Source of the DNA: Bacteroidota bacterium
GTDB taxonomy: Bacteria; Bacteroidota; Bacteroidia; Flavobacteriales; Flavobacteriaceae
Length of the DNA: 64,000 nucleotides
Assembly: GCA_029557895.1 (NCBI GenBank)
Contig: JAKQHT010000012.1
Coordinates: 1 to 64,000 of the forward strand
Reading direction: 5' to 3'
Made by a program: the position numbers and the translations under genes. A model generated the notes under the pieces. It had not been told where the DNA came from and ran no database searches. It saw nothing but the letters and a program-made list of their open reading frames with translations. The first letter of the stretch is position 1. Each line of letters opens with the position of its first letter. Below, piece by piece: positions 36,465-44,811 of the stretch.

Positions 36465-37130
36465 ATGAAGAACCATAAAGTCATCGTCATCGGACTTCCC
36501 AAAACCGGTACCAGCACATTGGCCGCCATGCTGCGTATGCTTGGTTATACGGTCAATGGCCCTGAAATCCGATATGCCCGTGGCGATTATGGCTTTTTGG
36601 ACCAACAATTTCAGGATTTTGACGCTTTCCAAGATTATCCTTGGTGTTTTGAATGGCAACGGTATATTGATGACCCATCGGTAAAATATATTGTCCTCAA
36701 GCGAGATAGGGAGTCGTGGTGGCGCAGTTTTTATGAATCTTACGGTAAGAAAGACAGTAAGTATCTGTCTTATTCTTATATGAATCTGTCAAAAACCCCA
36801 GAAAACAGGGACGCTTTCTTGAATTTTTTTGATGCGTATTATGCCGAGGTCGCACAGCAAGCCACAGAATTTCCAAAACGTTTTATAACTCTGAATATCG
36901 GCGATTTTGAATGGAAGGATTTGTGTGCTTTTTTAAACGAGCCGTTGCCCAAAACCGTTTTTGGGCAGGTTGCCAGAAAGCCGCATGCAAATAAAAAACA
37001 CAGCCTTGTAAGAAAAACGAAGGCATATGAACTTCAGAGGTACATTCGCGATTTTTTTTTGCCTATCATCGGACTCAAAAAATGGAATTCTATGGTGGTT
37101 TTTTTGAGGAAAAACAATATATACAAATAG
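36465..37130 (+). CDS. Sulfotransferase-like protein
   Basis: The ATG at 36465 gives MKNHKVIVIGLPKTGTSTLA (221 residues); an in-frame TTG at 36456 is an alternative. The PAPS loop GLPKTGTSTLAAML (about 10-23), GYTVNGPEIRYARGDYG and IVLKRDRESWWRSFYESYG (3'-phosphate site, about 86) define the family. It is a homologue of the frameshifted gene just upstream and probably arose with it by duplication. This group resembles sulfotransferase family proteins that act on a variety of acceptors; the acceptor here is presumably the glycan. A TTACTTTGG promoter-like motif precedes it by about 6 bases. Confidence 0.82.
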   Translation: MKNHKVIVIGLPKTGTSTLAAMLRMLGYTVNGPEIRYARGDYGFLDQQFQDFDAFQDYPWCFEWQRYIDDPSVKYIVLKRDRESWWRSFYESYGKKDSKYLSYSYMNLSKTPENRDAFLNFFDAYYAEVAQQATEFPKRFITLNIGDFEWKDLCAFLNEPLPKTVFGQVARKPHANKKHSLVRKTKAYELQRYIRDFFLPIIGLKKWNSMVVFLRKNNIYK

Positions 37131-37239
37131 ACCCTTGTTTTTAAGTGACAATGTATCCGAAGTATAAATTAAAAGTATCATAAACTATTGAAATCAACAG
37201 ATTGGTAGCTTTATATAAAATCAAAAGTAAAATTTGCAA

Positions 37240-38322
37240 ATGAAGCAATGTGTATTTATAGCTACTTCTTTAAATGGAAGTTCAGTTTCTGATTATTTTC
37301 AGGCTTTGGCCAACAAATTTGACGATGAAGGCTATAAAGTTGTAATATTCACAAAAAAGCGAGACACAATAGATGGATTTAACAAAAACGTCGAAGTTTG
37401 CTTTTATGTTTCCAACCGTCCTACCGGTTTTAGCGATTTTAAGTTGGTATATGACAAAATTAAGATAGATAAGCCTATTTTAACCATTTCGTCTTTTGGA
37501 GCAGTAAACGTTTTTATCCTTGCAAGTTATCTGGCCAAAGTGCCAAACAGAGTTGCTTGGATCAGGACTTTGAGCACTCAATTTGGAAGGCAATCCAAAT
37601 TTTTGGTCTTTAGGAGAACATTAGTATATCGGTTGGCATCCATAATAACGGTCAATTCAAACGCTACAAAAGAGGATGTTAGTTCGTTTTTTAAAATCAA
37701 CAAAAAAAAGATAACGGTCTTGCCAAACTCGGTAAATAATTATCATGACCATGGGGAAGGAGCTATTTATGAGAACAACAAAATTGTATTTGTCGGGAGA
37801 TTAGATCCATCTAAAGGGATAGACACCTTGATACGGGCCGTGAAATTGTTGGTTGACGAAGGAATCGAAGTGACGTTGGATATTATTGGTTCGGGAAAAC
37901 AAAAAGATGAATTGCAAGAATTGGTCGAAAAATTAAAGTTGAATGATGTTGTAATCTTTGAAGGCAATAAGCCTAAAGCGCATGTATTGAAGGCGTTAAA
38001 AAATGCACATTGCACTGTTGTGCCAAGTAGGTCTGAAGCGTTTGGTTATGTTGTTATTGAGGGCATGAGTGTAGGTACATGTGTCATAGGAGCCAATAAT
38101 ACAGGGATAAAAGAAACCATTATAGATAATGAAACCGGCTTGCTGTTTGAAACCGGCAACCACACCAACTTGGCAGAAAAACTGAAAATGGTTTTGTTAG
38201 ACAGTGATTTTAGAAACCAACTCGCAATAAATGGCCATCAAAGGTTTCTGGATTTTTATGAAACCAGCAAAGCCATACAGCGAGATTTTGATTTTTTCAA
38301 AAAGATAGCAAATGACGATTAG
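37240..38322 (+). CDS. GT4 glycosyltransferase
   Basis: The ATG at 37240 gives MKQCVFIATSLNGSSVSDYF (360 residues); the TTG two codons upstream is an unneeded extension. The donor domain has FVGRLDPSKGIDTLIRAVKL (about 184-203) and the motif EAFGYVVIEGMSVGTCVIGA with the two Glu of EX7E. The acceptor domain is compact with basic surface residues. Its stop overlaps the start of the FkbM-like remnant (38312) by 11 bases. No lesion was seen. Confidence 0.89.
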   Translation: MKQCVFIATSLNGSSVSDYFQALANKFDDEGYKVVIFTKKRDTIDGFNKNVEVCFYVSNRPTGFSDFKLVYDKIKIDKPILTISSFGAVNVFILASYLAKVPNRVAWIRTLSTQFGRQSKFLVFRRTLVYRLASIITVNSNATKEDVSSFFKINKKKITVLPNSVNNYHDHGEGAIYENNKIVFVGRLDPSKGIDTLIRAVKLLVDEGIEVTLDIIGSGKQKDELQELVEKLKLNDVVIFEGNKPKAHVLKALKNAHCTVVPSRSEAFGYVVIEGMSVGTCVIGANNTGIKETIIDNETGLLFETGNHTNLAEKLKMVLLDSDFRNQLAINGHQRFLDFYETSKAIQRDFDFFKKIANDD

Positions 38323-38653
38323 ATACATTATAGCAAAGTTCATTTGTAGATTTCTACCGCCAATTGTTGCGCAAACAGTCCGTAATATGCTCATTTCGTC
38401 TGTGGACGGTGAAATGTTAAACCGGGATTTTGTGAGAAAAAGCTTTACTAACTATTTGGAGTCGTTGGGGTATTTCTGCTTTTATATTGAAAAAATAGGC
38501 CTTGAGGAAGTGAAAATACACAATTTTGTCATAAAGCGCAGTAAGAATTGGGTTTGCATTCACAAAAAAGACATCCAAATTAAAAAAGCGTTAGACCGCA
38601 CCATCATGTTCAATGCTTTCAACCCTTTGCTGGGTCTTGATACAACATATTAG
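38312..38653 (+). pseudogene. FkbM-like methyltransferase with deleted core
   Basis: The 113-residue frame joins an N-terminal piece, MTIRYIIAKFICRFLPPIVA with QTVRNMLISSVDGEMLNRDF, of the type that begins FkbM-family methyltransferases, to a C-terminal piece. The latter, NYLESLGYFCFYIEKIG and NFVIKRSKNWVCIHKKD, has the form of the FkbM C-terminal strands. The glycine-rich SAM site and catalytic region in between are missing, so it cannot bind SAM. The frame is open but the product is probably inert. Family recognition rests on pattern memory, and the alternative is a small protein of unknown function. Confidence 0.5.
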
Positions 38654-38670
38654 TTTTTTGAAATTATGCA

Positions 38671-39750
38671 ATGAAACAGCGCATCCTCATCATCTATAGC
38701 CATAACCAAGGCCTTTTGTCCGGTTTTTACCAAGAACTGTCCGGGATGCTTGCTGATGACGGGCATGCGGTTTTTAATTTTAGTATCAAGCAGAAGCGTG
38801 CCGATTTTGAAGTTTCGGGTGTCCAAGTGATTGTACGGCCCAAGCGTAACCTTTTGGACAATTACTTCCAAATATTCAAGGTCATACGGCAAACAAAACC
38901 CGATGTGGTAGTCTCAAACTTTGGTTATATCAACCCCGCGCTTTTGTGCGGAAAGCTCCTGGGAGTACCAAGGAACATCGCCTGGTTCCATACCGCATTT
39001 TCCCACTCCAAGCGCCATTGGTTCCATGTTTGGTTCAAAAAGCAATGTTTTAGACTGGCCGATGTGGTTATTACCAATTCTGAAACGTTGAACCGCGATA
39101 TGATACGATATTATGGGGTCAAACCCCAACAATTGTGCCCCATTCCGTTTTGGACCCATATCGATGCGCTAAAAGCCGGTGATGTTCCGTTGGGCCCTAT
39201 CCCACAGGATGTTTTAAAAATTGGTTGTCCCGGAAGGTTGGTCATCGATAAAAACCATGCTGTCGTTGTGGAAGCTTTAGCAAAAATCGACCAACAATAC
39301 CCGGCATGGCAAATGTACATTGCCGGTGACGGTCCTGACAGGTCCCAACTGCAAGAAAAAATAAGTGCCTCACATTTAGACCAAAAGGTAACATTTCTTG
39401 GTAATTTATCGGCAGAAGCCATGAAACGGTTTTACCAATCCATGGACCTTATTGTCTTGCCAAGTCTGCACGAAGCCTTTGGGTTGGTGTTCATTGAAGC
39501 CATCGCTCTTGACACACCGGTACTTGTATCAAAAGCTTTTGGGGCATTGGATTTTATTGACACAAAGCAGTTTGATGTCAGCGCTTTTGTTTTTGATCCT
39601 GAAGATTCCGATGCATTGGCTGCAAAACTGCTGCCTTATTTTTTGGGAAAAGGCTTGGATGCGGCCTATTTTAAATCGGTTTATTCCGGTACTTTTAGCA
39701 AATCACACATTTACTTAAAAATAAAACAGGCCATCATTGGATCATATTGA
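38671..39750 (+). CDS. GT4 glycosyltransferase
   Basis: The 359-residue GT-B protein starts MKQRILIIYSHNQGLLSGFY. The donor-site block is IGCPGRLVIDKNHAVVVEAL (about 182) and the EX7E motif EAFGLVFIEAIALDTPVLVS. The N-terminal domain is short. It follows the FkbM-like remnant by 17 bases. The layout resembles the GT4 at 37240, including LPSLHEAFGL versus VPSRSEAFGY, suggesting a duplication. Its acceptor is unknown. Confidence 0.89.
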   Translation: MKQRILIIYSHNQGLLSGFYQELSGMLADDGHAVFNFSIKQKRADFEVSGVQVIVRPKRNLLDNYFQIFKVIRQTKPDVVVSNFGYINPALLCGKLLGVPRNIAWFHTAFSHSKRHWFHVWFKKQCFRLADVVITNSETLNRDMIRYYGVKPQQLCPIPFWTHIDALKAGDVPLGPIPQDVLKIGCPGRLVIDKNHAVVVEALAKIDQQYPAWQMYIAGDGPDRSQLQEKISASHLDQKVTFLGNLSAEAMKRFYQSMDLIVLPSLHEAFGLVFIEAIALDTPVLVSKAFGALDFIDTKQFDVSAFVFDPEDSDALAAKLLPYFLGKGLDAAYFKSVYSGTFSKSHIYLKIKQAIIGSY

Positions 39751-39883
39751 TTAGTTTTGCGGTCATAACTACCATAAATAAGCAGCATTTGCGACGTCAT
39801 AAACCCGAAACATATAGAGGTATTTCATTTTTTTGGTGTAGCAAAGGCATTGTTGCAACCTTACAACTTCCAATTCTTGCCTG

Positions 39884-41212
39884 ATGCCGTTTCAGTTTTT
39901 GTCATATTTACAGCCTACATCCTATTTTCGGAGATTAAAAAATTCGGGCAATTCGCAATATCCAAAGGTTGAGGCTCTGCCAAAAAAGGAGTTGTCCTAT
40001 CTGAAAGAGGATGCCTCTTATGAGCACCCCATGTCCGTAGCATACGATTTATCATGGCAAGCCGTACAGGGCGGTTATGTGGGCAATGCCGAAACATATC
40101 GTGAATTCCAAGCTTTGCCCGTCATTGACAATTATCGGTTTGCCCGAAAAAATTTTCACCCTGCTTGGGTTTTTTATGTATTGATGCTTCGTTTGGTAAG
40201 TTTGCACAACCCCGTAAAGGAGATAGGGTCGTGGTGGAATACCAGAAACGTGACCCGAAGCGGCATCAAACAAGTCCCGGATTTATATAAAGATTGGGAT
40301 GGGTACCAATCTGGCTTACTGACGCAAAGGCCATTGGTCAGTGTGGTCATCCCTACACTTAACCGTTATGGCTATTTAAAAGATGTTTTAAATGATTTTG
40401 AACTTCAGGATTATAAAAATTTTGAAGTCATTGTCGTGGACCAATCCGATGCATTTGATATTGGGTTTTATGATCAATTTGATCTAAATATCCATGTCAT
40501 CCAACAAAAAGAAAAAGCCCTGTGGCTGGCACGGAATATCGCTGTCAAACAAGCCAAAGGTACCTTGGTAGCCCTTTCGGAAGACGATGTGCGCATCCAA
40601 CCCGATTGGATTTCAAGCCATATCAGATGCCTCGATTATTTTGCTGCAGATGTTTCAGCGGGTGTGTTTTACCCAGAAGGAAAATCGATGCCGAAAGAGC
40701 GATCGTTTTTTGCGGTAGCTTCGCAATTTGCAACCGGCAATGCCATGTTGTACAAAGAGGTCTTTAAGAAAGTTGGGCTCTTTGACCGTCAATTTGAAAA
40801 ACAGCGTATGGGTGATGGCGAATTCGGGATGCGTATTTATTTGTCCGGTTTCAGGAGTGTTTCTAACCCTTATGCTTCCTGTGTGGATGTCAAGGCCGGG
40901 GTTGGAGGTTTGAGGGACATGGGAAGTTGGGATGCTTTCAGGCCGTCCAGCTTTTTTGCCCCACGTCCCATACCGAGCGTTATTTATTTTTACAGACGTT
41001 ATTTTGGTGACAAAGCCACAAGGCTGGCACTTTTAAAGACCGTTCCTATTTCTCTTTTTCCCTATCAATTGAAAAAAAACAGGCCTTTGTTGCTCGTTGC
41101 CGCATTGCTTTCCATCGTTATTTGTCCCATAATCTTGTTACAGGTGCTGGCTTCATGGCGATTGGCAAATAAAATGCTAAAGCAAGGACCGATTATTGAA
41201 ATTTTTGAATGA
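39884..41212 (+). CDS. GT2 glycosyltransferase with N-terminal extension
   Basis: A 442-residue protein whose GT-A domain begins late, at about 147: PLVSVVIPTLNRYGYLKDVL, VVDQSDAFD (about 180) and LVALSEDDVRIQPDW (metal site, about 227), then RMGDGEFGMRIYLSGFRSV. The 145-residue N-terminal extension contains aromatic and charged blocks of unknown role, and a C-terminal hydrophobic segment of about 22 residues (VAALLSIVICPIILLQVLAS) could anchor the protein. The stop overlaps the next GT4 start by 4 bases (ATGA), so the two are coupled. Confidence 0.87.
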   Translation: MPFQFLSYLQPTSYFRRLKNSGNSQYPKVEALPKKELSYLKEDASYEHPMSVAYDLSWQAVQGGYVGNAETYREFQALPVIDNYRFARKNFHPAWVFYVLMLRLVSLHNPVKEIGSWWNTRNVTRSGIKQVPDLYKDWDGYQSGLLTQRPLVSVVIPTLNRYGYLKDVLNDFELQDYKNFEVIVVDQSDAFDIGFYDQFDLNIHVIQQKEKALWLARNIAVKQAKGTLVALSEDDVRIQPDWISSHIRCLDYFAADVSAGVFYPEGKSMPKERSFFAVASQFATGNAMLYKEVFKKVGLFDRQFEKQRMGDGEFGMRIYLSGFRSVSNPYASCVDVKAGVGGLRDMGSWDAFRPSSFFAPRPIPSVIYFYRRYFGDKATRLALLKTVPISLFPYQLKKNRPLLLVAALLSIVICPIILLQVLASWRLANKMLKQGPIIEIFE

Positions 41213-42333
41213 ATGCCAAGCTTAAACATATTATGATTGTAACCTCCGAATTTCCCCCATTGCCGGGCGGTATCGGCACCCATGCATACCAGTTGGCATT
41301 ACATTTGTCCCGGAAAGGCTATCGGGTATCGGTTGTTGCAGACCAAAGGGCAAAGCAGGTAGAAGACGAACGTGACTTTGACCGTAACCTGCCATTTGAG
41401 GTCAGACGTGTCCGGATACGCAATTTTAGGCCCATCATGTACCTCAACCGTATTTGTCTTGTTTTTCAGAACCTTCGCCACACCAGCCATGTGATTGCTA
41501 CGGGTAAGTTCTCTCTTTGGAACGTTGCCCTCTGCACACTGATTTTCAAACGCCCTTCACTTGCCGTCATCCATGGTACCGAAGTAAACTATAAGACGCC
41601 ATTGTTGCGTCGCTCCATCGCTATGGCATTGCGCCGATTTTCGGCCGTTGTTGCCGTTTCACATTATACCAAAGGCCTGATAGCACATCTGAACCTTCCC
41701 GTAGCGGTCATCCCCAACGGCATCGACCTTGACGGTTGGGTACGGCCAAAATCATCAAAGAAGCCATTGGCGGGTTCACCGGTACTTACTACGGTAGGAC
41801 GGGTAAGTGCCCGAAAGGGGCAGCTTCAGGTCATAAAGCTATTACCACATTTATTGAGCCGTTTTCCGGAACTGCACTATCATTGCGTAGGCATTATGGG
41901 CGAAGCAGCCGAATTTATCAAGATTGCAGAGAAACTTGGTGTGGCATCCCGAGTGACGTTTCATGGAAGTGTTGCGCATGACACGCTGCTTGATTTTCTG
42001 GCACAGACCGATGTTTTTGTGATGATGAGCGTGGAAAGCACTACGGGTGATGTTGAAGGTTTTGGCATTGCCATTCTTGAGGCCAATGCGATGGGCGTTC
42101 CCGCTATCGGTGCGACTGGCTGCGGAATTGAAGATGCCATTAAACAAGGAACATCCGGTTTTTTGGTTCCCAACGGGGATGGCAAGGCTTTTGGGGATGC
42201 TTTAGAACATATTTTGAATGCCAAAGACACATTTTCTGATAGTGCCAGGCAATGGGCCGCTGCCCACGACTGGAACGTAGTGGTGGAACAATATTTGGAG
42301 TTGCTTGAGAAAACAGGAAGTGGTTTAAGTTGA
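41209..42333 (+). CDS. GT4 glycosyltransferase
   Basis: The 374-residue protein has the clear GT4 start IMIVTSEFPPLPGGIGTHAY (residues 8-27). The donor domain includes VLTTVGRVSARKGQLQVIKL (about 191) and the EX7E motif EGFGIAILEANAMGVPAIGA. A GDVEGFG variant precedes the first Glu. It is coupled to the GT2 gene upstream by an ATGA overlap. Its stop is immediately followed by the palindromic repeat cluster, which starts about 8 bases later; the two R-arm satellites and the GIY-YIG gene lie beyond. Confidence 0.9.
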   Translation: MNAKLKHIMIVTSEFPPLPGGIGTHAYQLALHLSRKGYRVSVVADQRAKQVEDERDFDRNLPFEVRRVRIRNFRPIMYLNRICLVFQNLRHTSHVIATGKFSLWNVALCTLIFKRPSLAVIHGTEVNYKTPLLRRSIAMALRRFSAVVAVSHYTKGLIAHLNLPVAVIPNGIDLDGWVRPKSSKKPLAGSPVLTTVGRVSARKGQLQVIKLLPHLLSRFPELHYHCVGIMGEAAEFIKIAEKLGVASRVTFHGSVAHDTLLDFLAQTDVFVMMSVESTTGDVEGFGIAILEANAMGVPAIGATGCGIEDAIKQGTSGFLVPNGDGKAFGDALEHILNAKDTFSDSARQWAAAHDWNVVVEQYLELLEKTGSGLS

Positions 42334-42340
42334 AGTGTTA

Positions 42341-43530
42341 AACGGGTCTTCGACAAGCTCAGACAGACAAGCTCAGACAGACAAGTTAAGGTTCTTAAAC
42401 GGTTCAAAATTAAAGACCAAACTCTGTCCCACTGAGCCTGTCGAAGTGCTTTCGAAGTGTTTACGAATCGCAAAACAAAACTCTGTCACACTGAGCCTGT
42501 CGAAGTGCTTTCGAAGTGTTTACGAATCGCAAAACAAAACCCTGTCCCACTGAGCCTGTCGAAGTGCAATCGAAGTGTAATCAATAATTGAACGGGTCTT
42601 CGACAAGCTCAGACTGACAAGTACAGGTTCTTAAAAGGTTCAAAATTAAAGACCAAACTTTGTCCCGCTGAGCCTGTCGAAGCGGAACCAAAGCACTTTA
42701 AAATTAAGGAACAATGAAGTACTATTACGTTTATATCGTAAAATGCAGTGACAATTCCTACTATACAGGATTTACAAACGATTTGGATAGAAGGATCAAT
42801 GAGCATAATGCAGGTTACAACAAAGAGTCTTACACCTATCCAAGGCGACCGGTAGAGTTGAAATGGTATGAAATGTTCACCGACCCAAGCCAAGCGATCA
42901 TAGTGGAAAAGCAAATAAAGGGGTGGAGCAGGCGCAAAAAAGAAGCCTTGATTTGTGAAGATTGGGATCGATTGGTGTCGTATTCCAAAAATTATACTGA
43001 AAATGGTAAGGATGGGTCTTCGACAAGTTCAGATTGACAAGTTAAGGTTCTTAAACGGTTCAAAATTAAAGACCAAACTTTGTCACACTGAGCCTGTCGA
43101 AGTGCTTTCGAAGTGCAATCAATATTGAACGGGTCTTCGACAAGCTCAGACTGACAAGTTCATACTGACAAGTTAAAGTTCTTGGACTGATCGTAATTAA
43201 AAACCAAACTTTGTCCCGATTAAAAACCAAACTTTGTCCCGCTGAGCCTGTCGAAGTGCTTTCGAAGTGTAATCGTCTTCGACAAGCTCATACTGACAAG
43301 TTCAGACTGACAAGTACAGGTTCTTAAACGGTTCTAAATTATAGTCCAAACTTTGTCCCGTTGAGCCTGTCGAAGTGCTTTCGAAGTGTAATCGTCTTCG
43401 ACAAGCTCAGACTGACAAGCTCAGACTGACAAGCTCAAACTGACAAGCTCAGACTGACAAGTTAAGGTTCTTAAACGGTTCAAAATTAATGACCAAACTC
43501 TGTCCCGCTGAGCCTGTCGAAGCGGAGCCA
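42341..43530. repeat. Cluster of six imperfect palindromic repeat units with two satellite half-units
   Basis: Six units have a left arm CTTCGACAAGCTCAG, a spacer with GGTTCTTAAACGGTTCAAAA and a right arm CTGAGCCTGTCGAAG. Left arms start at 42348, 42598, 43018, 43135, 43277 and 43396. Matching right-arm palindromes end at 42448, 42684, 43104, 43258, 43377 and 43524, so units are 87-129 bases long. Extra right arms at 42489 and 42548 follow the first unit with a 59-base period. Right arms are also flanked by small complementary bases (CACT...AGTG or CGCT...AGCG), with changes that keep pairing in six of eight copies. Unit length varies by tandem GACAAGCTCAGACT repeats. The cluster lies between two GT genes and encloses a GIY-YIG gene. 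Confidence 0.85.
42714..43037 (+). CDS. Single-domain GIY-YIG nuclease enclosed in palindromic repeats
   Basis: A 107-residue protein that is nearly all one GIY-YIG domain: YVYIVKCSDNSYYTGFTNDL (residues 5-24) contains both aromatic-rich strands, then Arg26-Arg27 and EHNAG (30-34), and Glu65 in IVEKQIKGWSRRKKEAL is the expected metal-binding acid. The family (UPF0213/YhbQ-like) includes small structure-sensitive DNA endonucleases, though the substrate of this group is poorly known. The gene lies between the second and third units of the repeat cluster; the last seven residues (GSSTSSD) and the stop are encoded by the third unit's left arm. It probably moves or maintains the repeats, but that is a hypothesis. 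Confidence 0.88.
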   Translation: MKYYYVYIVKCSDNSYYTGFTNDLDRRINEHNAGYNKESYTYPRRPVELKWYEMFTDPSQAIIVEKQIKGWSRRKKEALICEDWDRLVSYSKNYTENGKDGSSTSSD

Positions 43531-43630
43531 AAACAGTTCAGATTTTTGTTGACTTCCCTGGCTCTGTTAAAAAAACAAATGCTTTCCCCAAAAATTATGG
43601 ATACAAACGCCATAATCTTTTAAGGAAGCT

Positions 43631-43638
43631 TATCTTTG
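43631..43638 (+). promoter_or_regulatory. Putative -7 promoter element
   Basis: TATCTTTG matches the TAnnTTTG consensus, 17 bases before the TTG start of the next glycosyltransferase gene. No TTG -33 box stands at the usual distance. It would restart transcription after the repeat cluster. Confidence 0.45.
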
Positions 43639-43655
43639 GCAATAAACGACAGCTT

Positions 43656-44786
43656 TTGAAATTAGTCATTATATCACATACTGAGCATTATAGGTTGGAG
43701 GACGATACCATAGTTGGGCTCGCATCAACAATCATGGAAATCAACCATCTGCTGGATGTTTTTGACGAAATCTCTCACGTTGCCATGCTTCATCAGGGGC
43801 CAATACCTTCTAACGTAATCCCTTATAGTTCCGAACGTATTCGGTTTATTGCCCTTCCACCTCTTGGAGGGACAAAGTTTAAAGATAAATTGGGAGTTGT
43901 TTTGAAAGCTCCGAGCGTAGTGAATATCATAAATTCGGCACTTAAAGATGCTGATTACTTTCAGTTTCGCGCCCCGACCGGGATAGGTGTTTATGTGATA
44001 CCCTACCTTGTGTTTTTTTGCAAGATTCCAGGATGGTTCAAATATGCGGGCAATTGGAAACAGGAACACGCTCCAATTGCGTACAGGATCCAAAAATGGT
44101 TGTTGGAACACCAGAATCGGTATGTGACCATTAACGGTAAGTGGCAAGACCAAAAACATCATTGCTTGAGTTTTGAAAATCCTTGCCTGACCAATGACGA
44201 ACTTTCGGACGGAGCAATTTGCGCTTCCCAAAAAACATTTGATGGTATCATTGACTTCTGTTATGTAGGTCGCCTCGAACCGGCCAAAGGCCTTGATTTG
44301 GTTTTGGATGCGTTGGGACTGTTGGATATGGATTCAAAACATCGGATTGGAACCGTACACATTGTTGGAGGTGGGACCAAAACCCAATATTATAAAGATG
44401 TTGCTGCAACATTGGATTTGGACATTGTGTTCCACGGACTGTTGATCAGGGATGAAGTACACGGAATTTACAAAAAATGCCATGCCATCCTACTGCCATC
44501 GGCATCGGAAGGATTCCCAAAGGTCATTGCAGAGGCCATGAACTACGGATGCCTGCCAATTGTAAGCGATGTGTCTTCAATAGGGCAATATGTACAGGAT
44601 GGGGTGAACGGTTTTTTGATTAAAGCACTGGAAGCTAATTGCTTGAAAAATTGTATCATGGATTTTTTACAACAACCTGAAGAAATTTTGGAGCGTATGG
44701 CCGATCGAAATTCGGAAATAGTGGAGAAATTCAGTTATGACAAATACAATATCAAATTGAGAAGTGTTATTTTAAAAAATGCTTAA
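43656..44786 (+). CDS. GT4 glycosyltransferase
   Basis: A 376-residue GT-B fold protein starting with TTG: MKLVIISHTEHYRLEDDTIV. The start is chosen because the fold begins directly and a -7 element lies 17 bases upstream. The donor domain has FCYVGRLEPAKGLDLVLDAL (about 202-221) and the motif EGFPKVIAEAMNYGCLPIVS (EX7E). The N-terminal half includes FRAPTGIGVYVIPYL at about 107, a block seen in several Bacteroidota polysaccharide transferases. It is the first gene downstream of the repeat cluster and the next gene starts 25 bases later. Confidence 0.88.
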   Translation: MKLVIISHTEHYRLEDDTIVGLASTIMEINHLLDVFDEISHVAMLHQGPIPSNVIPYSSERIRFIALPPLGGTKFKDKLGVVLKAPSVVNIINSALKDADYFQFRAPTGIGVYVIPYLVFFCKIPGWFKYAGNWKQEHAPIAYRIQKWLLEHQNRYVTINGKWQDQKHHCLSFENPCLTNDELSDGAICASQKTFDGIIDFCYVGRLEPAKGLDLVLDALGLLDMDSKHRIGTVHIVGGGTKTQYYKDVAATLDLDIVFHGLLIRDEVHGIYKKCHAILLPSASEGFPKVIAEAMNYGCLPIVSDVSSIGQYVQDGVNGFLIKALEANCLKNCIMDFLQQPEEILERMADRNSEIVEKFSYDKYNIKLRSVILKNA

Positions 44787-44811
44787 ATCAATTTGATTAT
44801 TCGTTTATCTT

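Noticed and set aside
42335-42553. Plus-strand open frame within the repeat cluster
   Set aside because: It is a translation of the repeats (TEPVEVLSK-type strings), with no independent start or family. The same applies to the minus-strand frames at 41961-42473 and 42609-42914.
42341-43530. CRISPR-like array
   Set aside because: The repeats are palindromic, occur in both orientations, have variable spacing of 87-129 bases with similar rather than unique spacers, and no cas gene is nearby.
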